Positions 53,716-61,623 of a DNA stretch of 61,623 nt are shown here, in pieces. Origin of the DNA: an uncultured Bacillota bacterium. GTDB taxonomy: Bacteria; Bacillota; Clostridia; Lachnospirales; Lachnospiraceae. The stretch's first letter is position 1. Each line of letters begins with the position of its first letter. The stretch covers positions 1 to 61,623 of the forward strand of contig CASEXH010000025.1 in NCBI GenBank assembly GCA_949291945.1, read 5' to 3'. Under the pieces are notes generated by a model. That model was given only the letters and a program-made list of their open reading frames with translations. It was not told the origin of the DNA and ran no database searches. Position numbers and translations under genes: made by a program.

Positions 53716-54006
53716 TCATAACATTTTCAGGTATCTCTCAAGTTTTTCTGTATTAAACTGCGGGATATAATTTTTCTTCATAAAGCTTATCTCCCGTGGG
53801 CTGGCGATATGAAAATTTTTCCCCGATATCCGTCCTGTGACATCATATATTCCATGATTAAAGGCAACTGCACAGTGCTCCTCCACCCGGTTGATCACGA
53901 TTTTGGAATCTCTGATCCCCTGGTGCAGAAGTTCCGCCAGCCAGTAGCAGCCTCCTTTCAGAAAAAGGGTTTTCCAGTGTTGATCATGGAAATAACTTTC
54001 CAACAT
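53716..54006 (-). CDS. Uncharacterised 96-aa protein, last gene of the SH3 operon
   Basis: The protein starts MLESYFHDQHWKTLFLKGG and contains GCYWLAELLHQ, EEHCAVAFNHGIYDVTGRI and ends EKLERYLKML. The Cys, His and YDxTG placement recalls cysteine-hydrolase folds, but no family was recognised, so this is only a suggestion. A longer frame to 54084 overlaps the SH3 gene; the 54006 start lies 11 nt past the SH3 stop. Confidence 0.6.
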   Translation of the reverse strand: MLESYFHDQHWKTLFLKGGCYWLAELLHQGIRDSKIVINRVEEHCAVAFNHGIYDVTGRISGKNFHIASPREISFMKKNYIPQFNTEKLERYLKML

Positions 54007-54017
54007 CTGCAGGACTC

Positions 54018-54284
54018 TCAGATAATAGTTCTCTCCACATTTTCCAGAAGAATCCATCCCGCATTGGATTTCAGTCTTCCCCATAATTCCTGTCCTTTTC
54101 CCCAGCGCTCTTCAATAATCTCCAGCCGCTGGTCGTCTGATATAGTTCCCATTTTCACATATTCTCTTCCCGGCCCGGCATATAAGGGCAGGAAATCCTC
54201 TGACAGCCGGATTCTGTAAGGCAGCCGTGAAACATTTTTTCTTTCCAAAGTCTCCATGCCGTCTCTGGAATTCTCTCTCTCCAT
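54018..54284 (-). CDS. SH3-like domain protein
   Basis: An 88-aa protein, starting MERENSRDG after a GGAGG site. Its second half is a bacterial SH3-like (SH3b) fold: FLPLYAGPGREYVKMGTI...LEIIEERWGK...LWGRLKSNAGWILLENV, with the aromatic positions and GW ending of that family. There is no signal peptide, so it is probably cytoplasmic, which is unusual for SH3b domains that bind cell wall. It is the middle gene of a three-gene operon. Confidence 0.72.
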   Translation of the reverse strand: MERENSRDGMETLERKNVSRLPYRIRLSEDFLPLYAGPGREYVKMGTISDDQRLEIIEERWGKGQELWGRLKSNAGWILLENVERTII

Positions 54285-54318
54285 AATGTATGCTCCTCCG
54301 CTTTTTCTATTTACAAGT

Positions 54319-54462
54319 TCAGGAATCTTTCTCCTGCGCTTCTCTTTCAAGTGTTTCAATCTCCCGCCTTATCTTCTGGCATACGCCATAATTGTTTCTG
54401 TCATTTACTTCCAGACGGTGAAGTCTGTCTCTTAACAATCGGATTCTCTGTAAATATTCCAT
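54319..54462 (-). CDS. 47-aa coiled-coil peptide, first gene of the SH3 operon
   Basis: The reading frame starts MEYLQRIRLLRDRLHRLE after AAAGGATG and ends REAQEKDS. Hydrophobic residues at regular heptad-like spacing and many Arg/Glu pairs suggest a coiled coil. It precedes the SH3 gene by about 34 nt. No known family was recognised. Confidence 0.65.
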   Translation of the reverse strand: MEYLQRIRLLRDRLHRLEVNDRNNYGVCQKIRREIETLEREAQEKDS

Positions 54463-54537
54463 GTCTGTTCATCCTTTCTAATCTCCAATATGTGCATAAA
54501 AGCATATCCCCTTGACCTATGTCCGGGCATAAACATA

Positions 54538-54649
54538 TAAAAAATGCGCCCGGTTATCTTTTACAATAACCGGGCGCACCCGACATCTTCTCGACTCGCA
54601 GCTGCGGCTGTCCGTCCTCAGAAGATCGTATTCAATTTCCTGATCAGGT
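54538..54649 (-). ncRNA. Orphan small RNA (or cis leader) with its own promoter and terminator
   Basis: A minus-strand transcript of about 110 nt is bounded by a consensus promoter (TTGACA 54683-54678, 16-nt spacer, TATAAT 54661-54656) and a terminator with a 13-bp stem TGCGCCCGGTTAT/ATAACCGGGCGCA (54578-54545) and six Ts. Inside, ATCTTCT pairs with AGAAGAT around a GCCGCAGCTGCG hairpin. No protein frame with a ribosome site is present. It may be a trans-acting sRNA or a leader controlling the SH3 operon that begins 76 nt downstream. No known family was recognised. Confidence 0.65.
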
Positions 54650-54655
54650 ACAACT

Positions 54656-54683
54656 ATTATAATACTTATATCTCTGATGTCAA
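54656..54683 (-). promoter_or_regulatory. Promoter of the orphan small RNA
   Basis: Minus-strand TTGACA and TATAAT, both perfect, separated by 16 nt. Confidence 0.8.
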
Positions 54684-54855
54684 CCTTTTTCTTATATATT
54701 GCAACAGTTCCGCCCCCACTATTCGCAAAACTGCACTAACGCCCTTACTTTGGCTGAACAGTTGCTATATATTTCCTCCACATTTTGTGCTATCATACAC
54801 TTAACACAACTTCTGTACTGCGTATACAGGAAAAGACAGATTGGAGGAAAAAGAG

Positions 54856-56469
54856 ATGAAGCTTTCACTGGAAGGACTCAAAAACAAAGGGGAATGGGAA
54901 GCCGCCGGCATCGCCCTCCCCGGTTATGATGTAGAAAACGCAGCAAAAAAAGCACAGACAGCTCCCAGATGGGCCCATTTGGGGATCGGCAATATTTTCC
55001 GTATTTTCATCGGCAGTATCGCTGACGGACTGCTGGAAAACGGAGAACTGGACACGTCTCTCACTTGTGTAGAAACTTTTGACTATGATGTAGTGGACAA
55101 GATCTATCGTCCCTTCGATAATCTGGGCCTCAGTGTTGTCCTGAATACAGACGGAACCAGAGATTACAAAGTTCTTGGAGCTTTTGGAGAGGCTGTAAAA
55201 GCACAGAGTACAGATCCGGAACAGTGGAACCGTCTGAAAGAAATTTTTGTTTCCCCCTCTTTGCAGCTGGTGTCCTTCACCATCACGGAAAAAGGCTATG
55301 CCCTGACCAACGCAGAGGGGAAATACCTTCCTTATGTCCAGGCAGACATTGATCATGGGCCCGACAGAGCCACAGGGGCCATGGCCATAGTTACATCCAT
55401 GCTTCTGGAACGGTACAAAAAAGGCGGTACGCCTCTTGCCCTGGTGTCTATGGACAACTGTTCACAAAACGGCAGCCTTCTACGCAGTTCTGTACTGACC
55501 ATGACAGAGGAATGGCTGAAAAGAGGGTATGTAGATCAGGGATTTGCCGACTATGTGGAAGATGAAGGTAAAGTCTCCTTCCCCTGGACTATGATCGATA
55601 AGATCACACCCCGTCCTAATCCGGTCATTGCCGCTGATCTGAAGGCTCTGGGCGTGGAAGATATGGAACCAGTAGAAACTTCTAAAAGAACCTACATCGC
55701 ACCGTTTGTAAATGGAGAAGATCCCCAGTATCTGGTCATTGAGGATCATTTTCCCAATGGGCGTCCGGCTCTTGAAAAAGGAAAAGGCGTCTATCTGGGA
55801 AGCCGGGACACTGTGAATAAATCCGAGCGTATGAAAGTCACTGCTCTGTTAAACCCGGTTCACTCTGCTGTTGCTCCCCTGGGGGTATTGCTGGGAGAAG
55901 AATACTTTGCCACTTTGATCAATCACGATCCAAAACTGATGAAACTGGCAAAAATGGTGGCTTATGACGAGGGTATGCCTATGGTACCGGATCCCGGTAT
56001 CCTCAGCCCTAAAAATTTTGCAGATGAGCTGTTCCAGCTTCGCTTTGTAAATGAATACCTTCTGGACACCAACCTGCGTATTGTCACAGATGAATCTCAG
56101 GGCCTTGGAGTCCGCTTCGGAGAAACCATCAAAGCTTATACCGCCAAATACGGCAGTGCCGAAAGACTTACTGCCATTCCCCTGGGCATTGCCGGGTGGC
56201 TCCGGTATATGCTGGGTGTAGATGACCAGGGAAATTCCTACACCCTGGCCCCTGATCCCATGGCAGAAGAACTCACCCGGGCTTTCCAGGATATTGTAAT
56301 TGGAAAGCCGGAAACTCTCAAAGACCAGTTAAAACCTATCCTCTCCAACGAGAAAATTTTCTTTACAGACCTTTATAAAAACGGCCTGGGAGAAAAGATC
56401 GAAGGATTTATCCGGGAAATGATCGCCGGAAAAGGAGCGGTAAAGGCAACCATCTACAAATACATCTAA
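54856..56469 (+). CDS. Mannitol dehydrogenase-family oxidoreductase (uronate/polyol)
   Basis: A 537-aa long-chain mannitol dehydrogenase-family enzyme. WAHLGIGNIFRIFIG (NAD site) near 38-52, the catalytic-site Lys in KxxxxN-type NxSERMKVTALLNPVHSA, and a VDNCSQNG-like SMDNCSQNG strand are visible. The nearest named relatives are fructuronate reductase (UxuB) and mannitol/tagaturonate enzymes; I did not decide between them. The ATG at 54856 fits GGAGG; the TTG at 54841 is inside that site. It is monocistronic, and a terminator follows. Confidence 0.87.
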   Translation: MKLSLEGLKNKGEWEAAGIALPGYDVENAAKKAQTAPRWAHLGIGNIFRIFIGSIADGLLENGELDTSLTCVETFDYDVVDKIYRPFDNLGLSVVLNTDGTRDYKVLGAFGEAVKAQSTDPEQWNRLKEIFVSPSLQLVSFTITEKGYALTNAEGKYLPYVQADIDHGPDRATGAMAIVTSMLLERYKKGGTPLALVSMDNCSQNGSLLRSSVLTMTEEWLKRGYVDQGFADYVEDEGKVSFPWTMIDKITPRPNPVIAADLKALGVEDMEPVETSKRTYIAPFVNGEDPQYLVIEDHFPNGRPALEKGKGVYLGSRDTVNKSERMKVTALLNPVHSAVAPLGVLLGEEYFATLINHDPKLMKLAKMVAYDEGMPMVPDPGILSPKNFADELFQLRFVNEYLLDTNLRIVTDESQGLGVRFGETIKAYTAKYGSAERLTAIPLGIAGWLRYMLGVDDQGNSYTLAPDPMAEELTRAFQDIVIGKPETLKDQLKPILSNEKIFFTDLYKNGLGEKIEGFIREMIAGKGAVKATIYKYI

Positions 56470-56507
56470 GATAATAGATACCGCCCTCTGGAAATCATAT
56501 ATTGTTA

Positions 56508-56580
56508 TAAAAGAGACCATTTCTTAAAACCCTGCCTTTTTATATAAGGCTCCGGATTTTATGGAATGGTCTCTTTTTGT
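56508..56580. terminator. Bidirectional terminator between dehydrogenase and ABC permease genes
   Basis: AAAAGAGACCATT pairs with AATGGTCTCTTTTT around a long loop, lying between convergent genes. Confidence 0.8.
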
Positions 56581-56585
56581 CTCTC

Positions 56586-59201
56586 TTATTCCATTACCTT
56601 CAGCCGCTCCACCACCGGCTGTTTTTCCGTCTTCCTGTACATAGACAGGGGCAGCGCCCCACAGAGGAAAAACAGAAGCCCCAGACAGAGTACCAGAAGC
56701 AGCGCCGGATATTGGAAAACAAAGTATGCAAGCCTTTGTTTTATGAGAATCCCTTCCACCCACAAAAGAAAACTTCCAATAGTCACCACGCCCAGGGTAA
56801 CAAGGAACGCAGTGAAGATTCCCTCCAGAAGGAGCATTTTCCGAAGCTGTCTTCTGGTAAGGCCCAGGCTTTCCAGTACTGCCAGCTCCCGTCTGCGCAT
56901 AGCCAGGCTGGTCATGGTCACATTGAAATAGTTGGCAATTCCCATCATGAGAAGAAGGGTGCACAGAGCTCCCATGACAATCCTGCTGGAAGTGATATAG
57001 TCTCTCGCTGCCGCCAGCTCATCGGACTTTGCATCCAAAGTTAACATATCGGAACTCATCATGAGTTCTGTTCCCTGTGCCACATTTCCCCTTTCCCGGT
57101 TATACCGGGAAATGATACCTGCCAGCTCTGCTTTCAGCAATGGCTCTTGTTCCTCTTCTACCTCCAGATCCACCCGGAAGATCTGTTCTGTCAGACCTAA
57201 TTTCTGAAATCCCTTTTCACTTATTAGAAAGTAAAAAATACCCCCTCCATTCCAGGTAGTTGCCATCCGTTCCAGGCCTTTCTCATAGGAATCCAGATAT
57301 CCAGCAAACTTCATAATTGTAGAATGCTCTCCTGCCATATCTGTAATCTGGAATTCTTTTCCCATATCTTCCCTGCCTTTTTCCTCCTGGATCCTGGAAA
57401 GCAGGTGGGTATGGAAAAGAATCAGCCCTTCACCCTGACGGACACTTTCCGGATCCACATACAGCCCTTTTTCCTCTTTTAACTTTTCCAGATCTTCCAG
57501 CCACTGGTCACTGACTACCTGGATCACAACTCCATAATTCCGGTTCCGGTCCTCCATATCTGCCGTATACACCTGAAGGGCCTCCTCTCTTAAATCCACT
57601 TTTCCGTAGCCGCCCCAGGCGGTATCATTATCCGTCACCCCTTTCAGGCTAACAATCTCGTCTCTCAGTTTCGGTGAAAAGAACACCTGGTCTGCCGGAT
57701 ACTCCTCTACGATATTTGCGTTCATATGACAGTCAATCTTGAAATCCGGACGACTCTGGTTAATCTTATTGGTCTGATCTGTTCCTGTGGAAAGGACCAC
57801 AGCCCCCAGAGAGATCAGGATCCCCAGGCCCAGGGAAAGGAGGGTAAGGACAAAACGCTTTTTAAACCGGAAAAGATTCCTCCAGGCCATAGTCAGGATT
57901 CCTCCGGAATATCCCCATGTCTTTTCAGGATCAGATTTTTTCGGGTTTCTGCCCGCCCCTTTCTTTTTTCTTTTACGGATTCCTGTTTTTTCCGGATACT
58001 TTTCTTTCTGGCCGGTATATTTTACCGCTTCCACCGGGGACATCTTTACTACCCGGTTCATGGCCCAGAGAGAACTTAACAAGGTCACAAGTCCCCCGAA
58101 AACAACGGCCAGGACCAGGATCCAGGGGCGGAAGGCGATCATTGCAGAAGCTTCTCCCCTCCCCTGCAGATACATTCCGGTAAGGAGCCGGGGGATTACC
58201 GTTACAGTGATCAGGATTCCTGCTGCCCCTCCAACCACACAGCCTCCAGCCAGGATCCTGCCGGTCTGGCGAAGGACAATAGATCTCAACTGCCTTTTGG
58301 TGGTGCCCATGGTTTTCAGCAGCCCGTACTGCCGGATATCCCTGCTAAGAGAAATATACATAACATTATAAAGGAGCATGGCCGCTCCAAACAGGATCAG
58401 CCCAGCCATAAGGACAGCCGTATCAAAACCTCCGGCCAGATCATAGACAACCTGCCTGTAAATTGAAATCCCTCCGAAAAACTGCTGGCTGTCATCCCGC
58501 ATTTCCACATCCCGATACAGCATATCCTCAATGGCTTCATCATCAATGTTATCTTTCTGCTGAATGAGCAAAGTGGTATTTTCTGCTGTATCCATAGACA
58601 GTCTCTGGAGAAATTCCTGAGAAAAGTACCCTGCCGGCCTGAATATAGCAGGGTTCAAATAATCTGTATAATATCCGGACAGGATAAAGGTCTTCTCCAG
58701 TTTTTCTCCCCCTGGAAGGTTAATGCCGGCTGGGATTTCCATACCAAGCTCTGGCTCATGGATCCCTATCGCTTCCATGGCCCGGACAGGAAGCATGATT
58801 TCATCTGTCTTTTGTGGATATTCCCCATGGATATCCGAATAGGCAGGAGCCGTCATTTTCTCCCAGCCGGTCTCATCCAGCACTTCACAGCTGTAGTCTT
58901 CTGTATTTCCTATATATACACTGCTCCCTACAGCCTTGATATAAGGAAGGGCTTCTATTTTCTCCTGCTGTTCCTTGCTTCCCCGTTCCAGGGTGGTAGA
59001 GGCCGCCGTGCCGCTGTTCCGCATATACAAAAGGATATCTGTTTCCAGTTTCCCCACTGCCAGACTGAAAACCCCGAAAAGCATCATAACGGTAAGGGCC
59101 ACAGCGGCAGTCAGGATCCGGTTCCGGCTTTTATTACTGTTATAACTTTCCCTGGCAAGAAGGGATGCAATTTCTTGATTATTATTTCTCATCCCCCTCA
59201 C
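56586..59201 (-). CDS. MacB/FtsX-type ABC transporter permease
   Basis: An 871-aa membrane protein with two FtsX-like permease domains: an N-terminal helix (about 28-50), a large extracytoplasmic MacB-type domain, a first three-helix bundle (VMYISLSRDIRQYGLLKTMGTTKRQLR), a long middle region, and a second bundle (MTSLAMRRRELAVLESLGLTRRQL). The repeated GxTxxQLR segments are hallmarks of this family, linked to antimicrobial-peptide or lipoprotein export. It starts at GTG overlapping the ATPase stop (GTGA); ATG 59192 is an alternative. The ATPase and two-component system upstream suggest a Bce-like peptide-sensing module. Confidence 0.87.
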   Translation of the reverse strand: MRGMRNNNQEIASLLARESYNSNKSRNRILTAAVALTVMMLFGVFSLAVGKLETDILLYMRNSGTAASTTLERGSKEQQEKIEALPYIKAVGSSVYIGNTEDYSCEVLDETGWEKMTAPAYSDIHGEYPQKTDEIMLPVRAMEAIGIHEPELGMEIPAGINLPGGEKLEKTFILSGYYTDYLNPAIFRPAGYFSQEFLQRLSMDTAENTTLLIQQKDNIDDEAIEDMLYRDVEMRDDSQQFFGGISIYRQVVYDLAGGFDTAVLMAGLILFGAAMLLYNVMYISLSRDIRQYGLLKTMGTTKRQLRSIVLRQTGRILAGGCVVGGAAGILITVTVIPRLLTGMYLQGRGEASAMIAFRPWILVLAVVFGGLVTLLSSLWAMNRVVKMSPVEAVKYTGQKEKYPEKTGIRKRKKKGAGRNPKKSDPEKTWGYSGGILTMAWRNLFRFKKRFVLTLLSLGLGILISLGAVVLSTGTDQTNKINQSRPDFKIDCHMNANIVEEYPADQVFFSPKLRDEIVSLKGVTDNDTAWGGYGKVDLREEALQVYTADMEDRNRNYGVVIQVVSDQWLEDLEKLKEEKGLYVDPESVRQGEGLILFHTHLLSRIQEEKGREDMGKEFQITDMAGEHSTIMKFAGYLDSYEKGLERMATTWNGGGIFYFLISEKGFQKLGLTEQIFRVDLEVEEEQEPLLKAELAGIISRYNRERGNVAQGTELMMSSDMLTLDAKSDELAAARDYITSSRIVMGALCTLLLMMGIANYFNVTMTSLAMRRRELAVLESLGLTRRQLRKMLLLEGIFTAFLVTLGVVTIGSFLLWVEGILIKQRLAYFVFQYPALLLVLCLGLLFFLCGALPLSMYRKTEKQPVVERLKVME

Positions 59202-59860
59202 CTTACCTTTCCGTCTTCGATCCGGATAATCCGGTCTGCCATCTGGGCAATCTCTTCGTTGTGTGTCACTAATAGAATGGTCTGGTGAAAAGCTTCTGCA
59301 CTGGCTTTTAAAAGGCCCACCACCTCTATACCGGTCCTGGAATCCAGGTTTCCGGTAGGCTCGTCACAGAGCAGCACCGCCGGCTTGGTGCTTAAAGCCC
59401 GGGCGATAGCCACTCTCTGCTGCTGGCCTCCGGAAAGCATTCCCGGCATGTCCAGAAGTTTCTCCCGAAGCCTTAAGGTGTCCGTGATCTCCTCCAGAAA
59501 AGCAGTATCCGGCTTTCTCCCGTCCAGCTTTAAGGGAAGGGTAATATTCTCCTTTACATTCAGTATGGGAAGGAGATTATACGTCTGGAACACAAAGCCG
59601 ATGTTTCTTCTGCGAAATACCGTCAGCTCCTCTGTATTCATTTCTCCCAGAGCTTTTCCCCTGATAAAGACCTGCCCGCTGGTAGGATAGTCCAGACCTC
59701 CCAGCATATTTAAAAGGGTAGTCTTGCCGCTTCCGGAAGAGCCTGCGATAGCTGCAAATTCTCCTTCTTCTACAGACAGCGAAACCCCGTCCAGGGCCCG
59801 GACTTCCCCTGACAGGGTTTTATAGATTTTTTTCAGATTTTCTGTTCTTAAAATTTCCAT
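59198..59860 (-). CDS. ABC transporter ATP-binding protein (LolD/MacB type)
   Basis: A 220-aa ATPase with Walker A GSSGSGKT (40-47), Q loop [10 protein letters not shown], signature [15 protein letters not shown], Walker [13 protein letters not shown] and a switch VTHNEEI. It pairs with the large permease, whose start overlaps its stop. This is the standard pairing for MacAB/BceAB-type exporters. Confidence 0.95.
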   Translation of the reverse strand: MEILRTENLKKIYKTLSGEVRALDGVSLSVEEGEFAAIAGSSGSGKTTLLNMLGGLDYPTSGQVFIRGKALGEMNTEELTVFRRRNIGFVFQTYNLLPILNVKENITLPLKLDGRKPDTAFLEEITDTLRLREKLLDMPGMLSGGQQQRVAIARALSTKPAVLLCDEPTGNLDSRTGIEVVGLLKASAEAFHQTILLVTHNEEIAQMADRIIRIEDGKVR

Positions 59861-59978
59861 ACCTGTATCCCCCTGTTTCTTTTCTATGGCAGCATTCTGG
59901 CAAAACCATGCATCGCTGCCTTTGTTTTCAGTCTATCAGGGAATACTTACAAACTCCTTACAGCCATAAAACTTTTCC

Positions 59979-60829
59979 TTATTCTTCCGGCAGATAGATG
60001 CTTACGGAAAGACCCGGCTCCTGACGTTTCAGCCTCAGAAAGCCTCCATGCTGGTGGACGATCTCCCGGGCCAGGTACAGGCCCAGGCCGAATCCTTTCT
60101 CCCCGGATACATTTTTCCCCGGTAAAATCTTCCGAAGACCAGATTCTCCTCTCCTTCTTCGATCCCTCTGCCCCAGTCACGGACCCGGATCTCTGTAAAC
60201 ATCTCATTTCTCACAACGGTCATCAGGATCTGTCCATACTCTTCCGAATATTTTACACTGTTATCCAGAAGGTTATACACTGCCTCCCCCAGCCACTGCC
60301 GGTCATGGGGCGCCTGTTCTCCTTCCTTCATCTCCAGGCGGATCTCTATATGTTTTTCCTCTGCCTCTTTTTTCACCTGGAGGATACTTTCCAAAAGGGT
60401 CTCCTGAAGATCCCGGGCTTCCTTCCGAATCTGAATGATCCGGCTTTCCAGCCTGGCCATTTTGATCAGCCCTTCTGTGAGGAACCGGATCTTCTCCTGG
60501 GATTCTCTCAGTGCCAGAAGATAATTCTCCCTCTCTTTTTCCTCCCAGTCCATGGTTTCCAGAAGTTCCAGATAGCTTTCCATATTTGCCAGAGGGGTCC
60601 GAAGCTGATGGGCAGTATCTGCGATCATTCCCCGGATCTCCTCCTTCTCTTTGCCCAGGGCCTGGTCCTTTGCCTTCATGATTTCCCCCAGGCGGAGGAT
60701 CTGGCTGCGGACTTTGGAGGGCAGGGTATCCTGGCTGATTCCCTCTATCTCTGGTGCCTCTCCGTTTATCAGTTTTTCCAGGGCCTCCGATAAGGTCTCC
60801 ATTTCTTTTCTGTTCTGAAACTGAAACAT
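59979..60829 (-). pseudogene. Sensor histidine kinase with homopolymer frameshift
   Basis: The frame codes a kinase without membrane helices: a HAMP-like linker, the phosphoacceptor His74 in DTAHQLRTPLAN and an N box EAVYNLLDNSVKYS. At a run of five Ts (60112-60116 on the plus strand), adding one base restores the expected GKNVSGEKGFGLGLYLAREIV box and a normal end at 59979. As given, the frame ends early at 60035 with an aberrant tail and lost ATP-lid motif. This is either a sequencing error in a homopolymer or a real loss or phase variation. The gene follows the response regulator by 3 nt. Confidence 0.82.
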
Positions 60830-60832
60830 CTT

Positions 60833-61507
60833 CTAATCTCCAAAAGTATAGCCCAGACCAAATACATTCCGGATATACACAGGATTTTCCGGGTCCGGCT
60901 CAATTTTCTTTTTCAGACGGTTTAAGGTTACATTCACGGTATTTTCCTCAACAAAGGCTCCCTGATTGTCCCAGACCTGTTCCAGGATCATGGTCTTGGT
61001 CAGTACTCTTCCCCGGTTCCTTGCCAGCAGATCCAAAAGGGCATATTCCCTTGGAGTGAGACGAATCTCTTCCCCCTCTCTTGCCACCTGTTTTCTCTCC
61101 GGATCTATGGTCAGTCCCCGGTAGAGAAAAACTTCCCGCTCTCCCTGTGTCCTGCGGAGGACCGCTTCCACATGTTTCAGCAGCACTGCCATAGAAAAAG
61201 GCTTTACCAGATAATCATCAGCTCCCAGATCAAAAGCCCGGAGCATATCTTCCTCTTCGTCTCTGGCCGTGAGAAACAGCACCGGGATCCTGCTGTACTC
61301 TCTGGCTGCCTTGCAGATCCTGGTCCCCTCCCCGTCAGGAAGGTTAATATCCAGAATGATCAGTTCCGGCTTCTGCCGGATAAGCTTCATCCCCTCTTCC
61401 AAAGTATAGGCCCGGAGAGGCTGATATCCCTTCTTTTCCAGCATTCTGGCCAGGGCTTCATTCAAAAGTCTGTCATCTTCCACAATTCCGATGGTCGTCA
61501 TCTTCAT
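60833..61507 (-). CDS. OmpR-family response regulator
   Basis: A 224-aa regulator: receiver with Asp11/Asp12 and phosphoacceptor Asp53 (LDINLPDGE), Lys in LVKPF, and a C-terminal winged helix (LTPREYALLDLLARNRGRVL...VNVTLNRLKKKIE). It probably controls the downstream ABC genes. TGGAGA precedes the ATG. It is first in the operon RR-kinase, with the ABC genes following about 120 nt later. Confidence 0.94.
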   Translation of the reverse strand: MKMTTIGIVEDDRLLNEALARMLEKKGYQPLRAYTLEEGMKLIRQKPELIILDINLPDGEGTRICKAAREYSRIPVLFLTARDEEEDMLRAFDLGADDYLVKPFSMAVLLKHVEAVLRRTQGEREVFLYRGLTIDPERKQVAREGEEIRLTPREYALLDLLARNRGRVLTKTMILEQVWDNQGAFVEENTVNVTLNRLKKKIEPDPENPVYIRNVFGLGYTFGD

Positions 61508-61616
61508 ATCTCCATTTATGTAAGTTAACCTGTTGTGCTAGATAAAAAATAAAGAAACTTCAACAAAATGTGCTATCCTATTTGTAGGGAATACAATTAT
61601 GAAAGGAGGCATCATT

Positions 61617-61623
61617 ATGTTGA
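61617..61623 (+). CDS. Start of a plus-strand gene cut by the window end
   Basis: AAAGGAGG (about 61600-61607) lies 9 nt before an ATG at 61617, with only ATGTTGA visible. The good ribosome site makes this a probable gene start; nothing can be said of the product. Confidence 0.55.

Overview
The window looks like chromosome from a low-to-mid GC Firmicute of the family Lachnospiraceae, perhaps Blautia or a near relative. The clues are strong AGGAGG ribosome sites, T-box control of aminoacyl-tRNA synthetases, sporulation-type proteins (SpoIID/LytB, SleB-like), a SleB-like hydrolase next to thrC, and product sequences typical of gut Clostridia. The genus is an inference from familiarity with these proteins, not the result of a search. 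No IS element, integrase, rRNA or CRISPR array was seen. Accessory or decaying genes lie between conserved housekeeping blocks.

Layout. 1-3.3 kb: an esterase lipoprotein, a GNAT acetyltransferase, a probable type I toxin-antitoxin locus, an XRE regulator remnant and six 52-bp hairpin-forming tandem repeats. 3.3-6.1 kb: leuS with its T-box leader. 6.1-10.3 kb: a three-gene minus-strand operon encoding a two-NBR1-Ig-domain P-loop ATPase, a very acidic 87-aa protein and a zinc-ribbon/TPR/TIR membrane protein. This is the best candidate for an uncharacterised, possibly defensive, system. 10.4-16.7 kb: an unknown membrane-anchored protein, a Zn/Cd-type P-type ATPase, tRNA-Ala(CGC) and an EF-G paralogue. 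17-19.4 kb: tyrA-aroA. 19.4-27.6 kb: a decayed RACo-like gene, glycerate kinase, a MATE exporter behind a possible attenuator, a MATE remnant, a GH5 enzyme beside a truncated sulfatase, and a truncated kinase with its response regulator.

27.6-42.3 kb is mostly housekeeping on the minus strand: queA, a histidine phosphatase, pheT and pheS with a T-box, a YihY protein, a SpoIID-like protein, galM, a 6S RNA, an HD protein, thrC, a SleB-like hydrolase and leuA. 42.3-47.6 kb: a GntR-controlled ABC exporter, a zinc alcohol dehydrogenase divergent from an AraC regulator, and tRNA-Pro(GGG). 47.7-54.7 kb is accessory: a membrane-anchored caspase-like (clan CD) protein with a propeller-like region, a Uma2 remnant, a DUF4160 pair, a lipoprotein, a Cys-rich protein, an acetyltransferase, an EF-Tu domain-II-like protein, a broken methyltransferase, a small SH3 operon and an orphan small-RNA gene with its own promoter and terminator. 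54.8-61.6 kb: a mannitol-dehydrogenase-family enzyme, then a MacB-like ABC transporter next to a two-component system whose kinase carries a homopolymer frameshift. A further plus-strand gene begins at the last bases.

Functional links visible in the order of genes: tyrA-aroA (aromatic amino acids); pheST, leuS and leuA (Phe and Leu supply, two of them T-box controlled); GntR-ABC and the two-component-ABC loci (probably membrane stress or antimicrobial response); and GH5, sulfatase and a two-component system (remains of a glycan-use locus). Starts were moved from the longest reading frame wherever a clear ribosome site supported a shorter one.
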